Shown piece by piece: positions 16,139-23,055 of a stretch of 64,000 bases of DNA. The first letter of the stretch is position 1; each line of letters starts with the position of its first letter. Source of the stretch: DATHRK01 sp035513295. GTDB lineage: Bacteria > Gemmatimonadota > Gemmatimonadetes > Longimicrobiales > RSA9. The notes beneath the pieces are model-generated. The model had not been told where the DNA came from. It ran no database searches and worked only from the letters and a program-made list of their open reading frames with translations. The DNA is taken from assembly GCA_035513295.1 (NCBI GenBank), contig DATKCH010000095.1:1-64000 (forward strand). The letters run 5' to 3'. The translations under genes were made by a program, and so were the position numbers.

Positions 16139-17226
16139 CCGCTCCTCGCACGCCCCCCCGCCCCGGTCCCCGTCACGCGGCCTCCGTCGGCCCCTGAGTC
16201 GAGGCGGGCTATGTGCGCGACCGCGTCCCCGCGATTGACCAGCGGGTGCGACGCGAGCCCGACGACCAGACCGTCGGCGCGCGCTCGCACCACCGACGGG
16301 CGGTTGCCGAAGGCGTCGGCGACCGTCCCCAACCGCCCGCCCTCGCGCACCGTCTCGCCCAGCGCGGTTTCGATCCTGAGGATGCCGCTCCGGCCCGCGC
16401 GGACCCACAGCGAGCTGCGCGCGACGCGCACTTCGGACGCGGCCGGCCTCACGGGGGTCTCGGCTTCGCCCGGTCCGGCTTCCGCGAGGCCGAGCGCGCG
16501 GAACACGTTGCCGACGCCGTCCACCCCGCGGCGGATCGCGCTCTCGGTGAACTGGCCCGCCTGACCACCCTCGTACACCAGCACGCGCGCGCCGACCGTC
16601 CGGGCCGCCGCGCGCAGCGAACCGGCGGGGGGCTCGGCGTGCATCACCACCGGGGCCTCGAAGGACAGCGCGAGGCGCCGTATTTCCTCGTCGTCCAGGT
16701 CCGCGCGGACCTGGGGCAGGTTGACCCGCCCCGCCGACCCGCAGTGGAAGTCCAGACCGACATGGCACTGCGCCACGACCTCGTTCATGAAGAGGCGCGC
16801 GATCCGCGCGGCCAGCGAGCCCGCTTCGGACCCCGGAAAGGACCGGTTCAGGTCGCGCCGGTCGGGGAGGTAGCGGGATTTCCCCACGAGGGCGAAGACG
16901 TTGACGATCGGAACCCCGATCACGGACCCGGCCATGCGCGCGGGATCCAGGTCGGAGAGCACCCGCCGTACGATTTCGATGCCGTCGAGCTCGTCGCCGT
17001 GGATGGCGCCGCTGAGCCATACCCGGGGGCCCGGTCGGGCTCCGTTCACGACCTCGACGGGGATCGAAAGCCAGCCTCCGATCACCAGCCGGGCCGCTTC
17101 GATCTCGAAGCGGCGGCGCTGTCCGGCGGGCGTCGACTCTCCGGCGACCGTGACGGGCCCGGCCGGGTGGGCCGCGTAGGGCGCACCGCCGGTGGCCGCT
17201 CTCTCGCCCTTCGCTCGCCGGGGCAC
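16114..17226 (-). CDS. Succinylglutamate desuccinylase/aspartoacylase (AstE)-like protein
   Basis: About 370 residues from GTG 17226, two bases after the rimK stop. Zinc-carboxypeptidase-fold motifs: GAIHGDELDGIEIVRR (His and Glu ligands), DLNRSFPG (substrate Arg), GLDFHCGSAGRVNLPQVRAD (third His) and VYEGGQ (catalytic Glu). The C-terminal ~100 residues form a small barrel domain typical of AstE-like proteins outside arginine catabolism. Members hydrolyse N-acyl amino acids. Its place directly after rimB-like and rimK genes suggests action on glutamyl-modified products, which is inference. Confidence 0.88.
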   Translation of the reverse strand: MPRRAKGERAATGGAPYAAHPAGPVTVAGESTPAGQRRRFEIEAARLVIGGWLSIPVEVVNGARPGPRVWLSGAIHGDELDGIEIVRRVLSDLDPARMAGSVIGVPIVNVFALVGKSRYLPDRRDLNRSFPGSEAGSLAARIARLFMNEVVAQCHVGLDFHCGSAGRVNLPQVRADLDDEEIRRLALSFEAPVVMHAEPPAGSLRAAARTVGARVLVYEGGQAGQFTESAIRRGVDGVGNVFRALGLAEAGPGEAETPVRPAASEVRVARSSLWVRAGRSGILRIETALGETVREGGRLGTVADAFGNRPSVVRARADGLVVGLASHPLVNRGDAVAHIARLDSGADGGRVTGTGAGGRARSGQGPTVPQ

Positions 17227-17228
17227 GG

Positions 17229-18134
17229 CTAGCCCGTCCGGCTCCTGCGCGACTTCTTCTTCGGGTCGACGTGGTTCTCTATGTACTCGATGATCTCGCC
17301 CGCGACGTCGATCCCGGTCGCGCCTTCGATACCCTGCAGCCCCGGAGAGGAGTTCACCTCCATGACGACGGGCCCCCGGTCCGAGCGCAGCATGTCGACG
17401 CCGGCCAGGTCCAGTCCCATCGCCTTGGCCGAGCGGATCGCGGTGCGACGCTCCTCGGCGGTGAGCTGGACCACCTTGGCGGTTCCGCCGCGGTGCAGAT
17501 TGGACCGGAACTCGCCCGGCGCCGCCGTCCGCAGCATCGAGGCCACGACGCGGCCCCCCACGACGAGGGCGCGAATGTCCGAGCCGCCGGCCTCCTTGAT
17601 GAACTCCTGCACGAGGATGTTGGCGTCCAGTTGCCCAAAGGCGCCCATGACCGACTGCGCCGCCTTCTTCGTTTCGGCCAGGACGACCCCCTTCCCCTGC
17701 GTGCCCTCGAGCAGCTTGATGATGAGCGGGGCCCCGCCCACCAGGTCGATCACGTCGTCCACGTAGCGCGTGGAGCGCGCGAACCCGGTCACCGGAAGCC
17801 CGATTCCCTCCCGCGACAGGAGCTGCAGCGAACGCAGCTTGTCGCGCGAGCGCGCGATGGCCTGCGATTCCGCCACGGAGAACACTCCCATCATCTCGAA
17901 CTGACGCACGACCGCGGTGCCGTAGAACGTGATCGAAGCGCCGATCCGCGGGATGACCGCGTGCGGGTGCAGCCGCTCGTGCTTGAACAGGACCTGGGGG
18001 GCCTCCGCGTTGATGTTCATGTAGCACCGCAGCGGGTTGACCACGCGCACGTCGTGCCCCCGCTCGCGGCCCGCGTCCCTCAACCGGCTCGTGGAATACA
18101 GGGACGCTTTTCGGGACAGGATCACGATCTCCAT
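17229..18134 (-). CDS. rimK: RimK-family ATP-grasp alpha-L-glutamate ligase
   Basis: 301 residues, the normal length of RimK, which adds glutamate residues to the C-terminus of ribosomal protein S6 or related targets. Matches to the family include ILSRKASLYSTSRLRDA at the N-terminus, AVIPRIGASITFYGTAVVRQFE, SRDKLRSLQLLSREGIGLP, the ATP-grasp lysine region LIIKLLEGTQGKGVVLAE, and the metal site VVMEVNSSPGLQGIE. It is the middle gene of a minus-strand cluster between a RimB-like protease and an AstE-like enzyme. Confidence 0.95.
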   Translation of the reverse strand: MEIVILSRKASLYSTSRLRDAGRERGHDVRVVNPLRCYMNINAEAPQVLFKHERLHPHAVIPRIGASITFYGTAVVRQFEMMGVFSVAESQAIARSRDKLRSLQLLSREGIGLPVTGFARSTRYVDDVIDLVGGAPLIIKLLEGTQGKGVVLAETKKAAQSVMGAFGQLDANILVQEFIKEAGGSDIRALVVGGRVVASMLRTAAPGEFRSNLHRGGTAKVVQLTAEERRTAIRSAKAMGLDLAGVDMLRSDRGPVVMEVNSSPGLQGIEGATGIDVAGEIIEYIENHVDPKKKSRRSRTG

Positions 18135-18191
18135 CGGGCTCCTACGGTGTTGGGCTGTGACAGGCGCGACGGGGTCCGCGGGCAGCCGGGC

Positions 18192-18638
18192 TCACCGCGG
18201 CCGCCCGAGCACGAACGAACGACCGGGGTCGACAACATAACGCCCCCGCAGCGCCTGCCTGCCCAGGAGCAGCCGGAATCCCATCGCGTCCCGGCGCGCG
18301 AGGGTGAGCTCGATGGGCCAGCGGTGGCCGTCCATCTCCAGAATGGTCCGGATCACGCGCCGGAGCTGGTCCACGCCGCTGGACGGTCTCACGACGCGCC
18401 GCTCGAGCAGCTCCGCGACGACCTCCACCGACCTGTCCGCCCGGCGCTGGTAGGGGTGCACCTCGAAGCGCACCATGCGCCGCCCGCCGTCGGTGAACTC
18501 ACGGACGGCGAAAGCGTGCAGCGCCGACGACCGCGCGCCTGTGTCGAGCTTGGCTTTGATGCGGGGAACGCCGAGGTCCGGGAAGGCGACCCACTCTCGC
18601 CAGCCCGCGACCCGTCCCCGCCGGGTGGCCGGATTCAC
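18192..18638 (-). CDS. rimB: RimB-like ATP-dependent zinc protease (COG4067, retropepsin-like fold)
   Basis: 148 residues. KLDTGARSSALHA contains the Asp-Thr-Gly signature of the family; MVRFEVHP, VRTILEMDGHRWPIELTLARRD and GFRLLLGRQAL are its other conserved blocks. In Pseudomonas the homologous RimB removes or remodels the polyglutamate tail that RimK adds to S6. The gene lies just upstream of rimK on the same strand (57 bases). The symbol is given by this context and homology pattern. Confidence 0.88.
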   Translation of the reverse strand: MNPATRRGRVAGWREWVAFPDLGVPRIKAKLDTGARSSALHAFAVREFTDGGRRMVRFEVHPYQRRADRSVEVVAELLERRVVRPSSGVDQLRRVIRTILEMDGHRWPIELTLARRDAMGFRLLLGRQALRGRYVVDPGRSFVLGRPR

Positions 18639-18715
18639 GCCTCCATCGTCCGCGCGCGGGGCCGGGATGTCAAACGACTCGCACGGTCCGCCGCGGTTCC
18701 CCAGATTGGCCCGCG

Positions 18716-19621
18716 GTGACCATGCTCGGCCTTGCGCTCGCGATGTTGATCGGCCTTTCGCTCGGACTCCTGGGCGGCGGCGGATCCATCCTGACCGTAC
18801 CGGTCTTCGTCTACGTGCTCGGGATCGAGGCCAAGCCGGCGATCGCCATGAGCCTCGCGGTGGTTTCCGCCACGGCTGCCGTGGGGGCCGCCAGCCACTG
18901 GCGTGAGGGGAACGTCGCGTGGCGGACGGCGGCCCTGTTCGCGCCCTTCGCGATGGCCGGCACGTACGCCGGGGCGCGGCTGTCCCAGGCCTTCAGCGGC
19001 GCCGCGCAGCTCACCCTGTTCGCGCTCGTCATGCTCGCGGCCGCGGCATTCATGCTGCGCGGCCGTCGGGAAGCGTACATCGACGAGCGTGCCGCCTCCG
19101 CGGGTGGCCTCGCGCTCGTGGCCCTGCTCGGCCTCGCGGTCGGGGCGCTGACGGGACTGGTCGGCGTGGGCGGCGGCTTCCTGATCGTGCCGGCGCTCGT
19201 GCTGCTGGCGCGCGTCCCCATGAAGCGCGCCGTCGGCACCTCCCTGCTGGTCATCGCGCTGAACGCCGCGAGCGGATTCTGGGGGTACCTGGGCCTGGTG
19301 GAGGTCCGGTGGGGGTTCATGGCGGCCTTCGCGGGCGTGGCGATCATCGGCATCCTGGTCGGAACCAGCCTGGCGCGACACGCGCCCGCCCGCGCGCTGC
19401 GCACGGCGTTCGGCGTGTTCCTGATCGCGATGGGCCTGCTGATCCTCTACCAGAACCGGAGCGTTCTGACGGGCGAGGCCGCCGCCAACGCCGCCGCCGG
19501 GCGTCCCGACATAAGGGAGTGGCGTGAGGCGCGGGCGCCCGCCGGCGGCGCCGCGGGGGAGGCCACCGCGGACGCGGCGACGGACTCCCGTCCCCCGGGC
19601 GCATCCGGCCTCAGCGCGTAA
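18716..19621 (+). CDS. TauE/SafE-family sulfite/organosulfonate exporter
   Basis: 301 residues, about eight membrane segments arranged as two repeats. Each repeat carries the family glycine motif (SLGLLGGGGSILTVPVFVY and GALTGLVGVGGGFLIVPALVLL). The family moves sulfite, sulfoacetate or other small anions. A ~40-residue polar Ala/Gly-rich tail is additional. GTG 18716 or ATG 18722 may start translation; neither has a clear Shine-Dalgarno. It is divergent from the rimB-like gene and overlaps the end of the convergent M28 gene by 11 bases. Confidence 0.9.
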   Translation: MTMLGLALAMLIGLSLGLLGGGGSILTVPVFVYVLGIEAKPAIAMSLAVVSATAAVGAASHWREGNVAWRTAALFAPFAMAGTYAGARLSQAFSGAAQLTLFALVMLAAAAFMLRGRREAYIDERAASAGGLALVALLGLAVGALTGLVGVGGGFLIVPALVLLARVPMKRAVGTSLLVIALNAASGFWGYLGLVEVRWGFMAAFAGVAIIGILVGTSLARHAPARALRTAFGVFLIAMGLLILYQNRSVLTGEAAANAAAGRPDIREWREARAPAGGAAGEATADAATDSRPPGASGLSA

Positions 19622-21185
19622 GCGCGCGCACTTCCTCCAGCCCCTCCGGCTCCCAGCCCGGAGCTTCGGGATCGTCGGCTACAGCGAGCCCGGTCAGGAA
19701 CGCCAGGCGGCCCACGCGCGCGACCTTGTCCGGGTCGATCTTGTCGACCTCGTCCGAAGGACGGTGGTAGTCCTCGTGCACCCCGGCGAAGAAGAACAGC
19801 GCCGGGATCTCGTGGCGCGCGAAGTTGAAGTGGTCGCTGCGGAAGAAGAAGCGCTGCTCCGGCCACAGGTCGTCGGCCACCGTGAGGCCGAGTTCCGGGT
19901 AGCCGGTCGCGATGCTACGCACGAGCGGACCGAGCGACGAGTATTCCTGCCCGATCACCACGATCGAGTCCGCCGCGTTCCGGGCGATCATGTCGATGTT
20001 GACGTTCGCGACGATCGATTCCACGGGCACCGTCGGGTGGTCGCTGAACCAGCGCGATCCCAGCAGGCCCTTCTCCTCGCCACTGACGGCCAGGAACATC
20101 ACCGAGCGCGCGGGGGGCGTTTCCAGCGCGGCGAACGCCTCCGCGATCTCCAGCAGCGCCGACGTTCCCGACGCGTCGTCGTCCGCCCCGTTGTAGATGG
20201 AGTCGCCGGTTTCGTCCGGGGTGCCCACGCCCAAGTGGTCCATGTGGGCGCTGAAAACGAGGTAGGTGTTCGCCAGCTCCGGGTCGGACCCGCGCAGCAC
20301 GCCCGCGACGTTCGGCGCGGTCGCGTCGTCTACCTGCCTGGCCCGGGCGGCGTAGGTGAGCGTTCCGGCGACGCGCGGCTCCGCCGCGCCGGCCGCGGCC
20401 TCCGCGACGAACCCCGCCACGTCGGCCTCCGGGAACAGCCGCGCCGCTCCCTCGGGAGACACGTAAAAGACGGGAATCATATCGGCGACGCCGCCCAGGA
20501 CTCGCGTGGGCGCAGCGCCGGTTTCGTCCAGCCGCTCGATTCCCGCGGGGCCCACGGAAGGGCCGAGCAGCAGCACCGCCGCGCGGGCCCCGGCCGCGGT
20601 CGCCTGGCGGACCGCCGAGGTGCGCGCGATGCGCCACGCGCGCTCGGCCGGGTCCCCGGGCAGCGGCACGAGGGCGACGCGTCCCTCGGCTTCGGCGAAC
20701 GCGTCGCTCCGTCCGTCCAGGTCGAGCAGCACCGCCTCGACCGCGCGCCCCTCTCCGGGCGAGCCCGGCGACGCGGCGAAGAGCGCGCCCGGCGCCAACT
20801 CCTCGCCGCTCGCGGCGAGGAGCCGCGGGAGACCCTGCCGCTCGACGAGCGGGTACGGGTAGCGCTGCACGAATCCGTCCCGGTCCCCGGCCGGCTCGAG
20901 GCCGAACCGCTCGAACTCTCGTACGATGTAGGCGGCCGCGGTGTCCAGGCCGGGGCTCGGCGTGTCGCGCCCCCGGAGCTCGTCGCTCGCCAGGAAGCTC
21001 ACCCGCTCGAACACGTCGTCCGCGGTGATCGTCGCGAGCGCGCCGGCGAGCGCGTCGGCCGACCTGAGCGCGACCGGCGGGTCACCCTCGCGCGCTTGCG
21101 CCGCGTCCCGTTCCCCGCAAGCGGGCAGAACTGCGGCCGCGACCAGCGGGAGCACCATGCGGGTTCTGTTCGTCATCGACGCCAT
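19611..21185 (-). CDS. M28-family zinc aminopeptidase, lipoprotein
   Basis: 524 residues. The N-terminus carries a lipobox (AAAVLPAC), so it is anchored in the envelope. A PA-type insert lies in the first half. The peptidase core has SAHMDHLGV (His), NGADDDASGTSALLE (bridging Asp), SGEEKGLLGS (catalytic and metal Glu), NIDMI (Asp) and EDYHRPSDEVDKID (last His). The family releases N-terminal amino acids from peptides. ATG 21185 is used; ATG 21176 is a close alternative. Confidence 0.92.
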   Translation of the reverse strand: MASMTNRTRMVLPLVAAAVLPACGERDAAQAREGDPPVALRSADALAGALATITADDVFERVSFLASDELRGRDTPSPGLDTAAAYIVREFERFGLEPAGDRDGFVQRYPYPLVERQGLPRLLAASGEELAPGALFAASPGSPGEGRAVEAVLLDLDGRSDAFAEAEGRVALVPLPGDPAERAWRIARTSAVRQATAAGARAAVLLLGPSVGPAGIERLDETGAAPTRVLGGVADMIPVFYVSPEGAARLFPEADVAGFVAEAAAGAAEPRVAGTLTYAARARQVDDATAPNVAGVLRGSDPELANTYLVFSAHMDHLGVGTPDETGDSIYNGADDDASGTSALLEIAEAFAALETPPARSVMFLAVSGEEKGLLGSRWFSDHPTVPVESIVANVNIDMIARNAADSIVVIGQEYSSLGPLVRSIATGYPELGLTVADDLWPEQRFFFRSDHFNFARHEIPALFFFAGVHEDYHRPSDEVDKIDPDKVARVGRLAFLTGLAVADDPEAPGWEPEGLEEVRALTR

Positions 21186-21244
21186 GCCTCTCGATCGTTT
21201 CCTCGCCCTGGTCAGCCGTGTGTGGGAGCCAGCCGTCCGCCGGT

Positions 21245-21691
21245 TCACCCGCCGAGCAGCGCCCGCGCCACCAGGAAGGCGACCCACAGCGCGACCCCCA
21301 GTAGCCCGACCAGCGCCACGACGACGAGCGCGACGAACCCCGCGCTGGCCCGCCGGGTCGGAGCGGGGTCCTCCAGGAACCTTTCCAGCAGGGTCGCGTT
21401 GCGCGCGTTCGCCTTCCACGCGAAGTCGAACAGGTCTCCGACGACCGGGATCGCGCCGAGCGCAGTGTCGAGCGCCACGTTCGCGAGCATCCGTCCCAGC
21501 ACCGCCCGCGACGCTCCGGCGCGGATCGCGGCGAGTACGATGACCCCGGACAGCGCCGCCCCGGCGGCGTCCCCGAACCCCGGGACCAGCCCCAGGATCC
21601 CGTCGAGCCCGACCCGGAAATTGGTGCCGGGAATCCGTATCGCCCGGTCCAGCACGTGCGCGAGCGCCCGCACGTTCCCGACGTCTGCCAG
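21245..21691 (-). CDS. DUF4112 membrane protein
   Basis: 148 residues if read from CTG 21691. Conserved DUF4112 sequence begins at once (LDRAIRIPGTNFRVGLDGILGLVPGFGDAAGA) and continues with LGAIPVVGDLFDFAWKANARN; three hydrophobic segments follow. Function is unknown. A perfect AAGGAGG at 21698-21704 lies six bases before CTG 21691. No ATG, GTG or TTG lies in frame at that distance, so CTG is the best start. An ATG 108 bases further upstream gives a prefix that does not look like the family. Confidence 0.85.
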   Translation of the reverse strand: MADVGNVRALAHVLDRAIRIPGTNFRVGLDGILGLVPGFGDAAGAALSGVIVLAAIRAGASRAVLGRMLANVALDTALGAIPVVGDLFDFAWKANARNATLLERFLEDPAPTRRASAGFVALVVVALVGLLGVALWVAFLVARALLGG

Positions 21692-21917
21692 TGTGGACCT
21701 CCTTTCGACCCGCGTCTCGCCGCTCCGGTTGGCTCCGTTACGCCCTGGCCCCCGGCAAAGCAGGTTTCGGTCCGTGCCCGACAGTCCGCCGTCCTCCACT
21801 GCTTCCGCCGGGCCGCCGGGGCCGGTGAATCACGGTGTTGACCACCGGCGTCGCCGACGTGCGTCGGCAGGAGAAGCTGGAACGGACCGTCCGCGACCCT
21901 GGCGCGCAGGGGCGCGC

Positions 21918-22475
21918 GCGCTCGTGCGTCTCGTGAGCGCGCCCGACCTGTATTCGGGGGCCGAGCGGCTCGCCCGGACGTACGGACTGGGCCCGCTCGT
22001 CCCCAACACGATCCTGATCGGGCGGAGCGAGAAGGAGGAGAGTCGCGACGGATGATCACCAATCTCCACGCCGCGCGCCGCAACGTGATCATCCTCCAGA
22101 AGAACGGCGGACTCATGATCCTGCTGGCCTACCTGCTGCGGACGAGCGTCGACTGGGGACTGGCGCACGTGCGCCTGAAACTGGTCGTGGAGGACGCAAG
22201 CGCCGCGGCAGGGGCACGGGCCAACCTCCGCGAAGTGATAGGCGACCTCCGCATCGGTGCTTCCTCGGAGGTCCTGGTCAGCGGAGGCAGGCCGTTCCCG
22301 GAGATCCTGCGGGAATCATCGGCGAGCGAAGACCTGGTCTTCCTGGGGCTCGCGCAGCCGGGTGAAGACTTCACCGAGTACTACGCGCGCACCGTCGCCC
22401 TCGCGGACGATCTGCCGTCCACCGCCTTCGTGCAGGTCGGCGGCGAACCTGCAGTTCGCGGAGGTGCTGGTGTAG
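21918..22475 (+). pseudogene. C-terminal remnant of an SLC12-like cation-chloride cotransporter/amino-acid permease
   Basis: Three pieces in different frames align end to end with the cytoplasmic C-terminal region of bacterial SLC12-type transporters. 21918-22055 holds APDLYSGAERLARTYGLGPLVPNT. 22052-~22440 holds NGGLMILLAYLLRTS and VLVSGGRPFPEILRESS. The last piece, AANLQFAEVLV, ends at TAG 22473. The usual ~20 residues between RNVIIL and NGGLM are missing. The whole membrane domain (over 400 residues) is absent, its place being taken by a minus-strand gene. Loss of the 5' part, two frameshifts and an internal deletion make it a clear pseudogene. Confidence 0.85.
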
Positions 22476-22527
22476 GCCCGACGTGCCGACCGGCGGGCCG
22501 ACGCGGGATTCCCGGGGCCGGGCGGCG

Positions 22528-23055
22528 CTACGACCCGGGCGGCATCCGGATCACCCCGTAGGACTGCACCCGGATCTCGCTCGAGCCACGAAGCCCAACC
22601 ACCCAGATCTTGCCGCCCGTGGCCTCGCCGATCGCCTGCGAGACGCCGATCAGCCGCAGCCGCTCGCCGCCCACCGAATCGGGCTCGGCGAGCCAGAAAT
22701 CGCTGTCGACCCGCAGGAGGGTGCCGACGATGGGGACCTCGCCGCCGATCTCCAGGAGCTCGTAGTCGACGACGTGGAACGCCTGGCCGATGCCGGCGTG
22801 ATCGACGCGAGCGCCGACGATGCGCACTCTCGCGCCCTGCAACGAACCGATCTCCGATTCCATGTCACCGACGACGCGGAGCGCCTCGGCCGCGTCCGTC
22901 CGAACCTGTACCCAGGTTTCTACATCGGTGCCAACCACGTGCGTGACGCCCGTGACGGATTCGTTCGCCTGGATAGGCGCGGCGTTCTCGTCCCCGGTTT
23001 GATTCGCGCAACCCGCAGTCAGCATGGCGGCCGCGATCGCCGGAACCAGCCTCAT
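22528..23055 (-). CDS. Lipoprotein of unknown function, coupled to the Ig-domain metalloprotease
   Basis: 175 residues with a lipobox (AAAMLTAGC). The rest is polar with alternating beta strands (ARVRIVGARVDHAGIGQAF, DYELLEIGGEVPIVGTLLRVDSDFWLAE), which might form an OB-like barrel. I do not recognise the family. Its ATG overlaps the stop of the upstream protease gene (ATGA at 23052-23055), so the two are translationally coupled and probably work together in the periplasm or outer membrane. Confidence 0.75.
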   Translation of the reverse strand: MRLVPAIAAAMLTAGCANQTGDENAAPIQANESVTGVTHVVGTDVETWVQVRTDAAEALRVVGDMESEIGSLQGARVRIVGARVDHAGIGQAFHVVDYELLEIGGEVPIVGTLLRVDSDFWLAEPDSVGGERLRLIGVSQAIGEATGGKIWVVGLRGSSEIRVQSYGVIRMPPGS

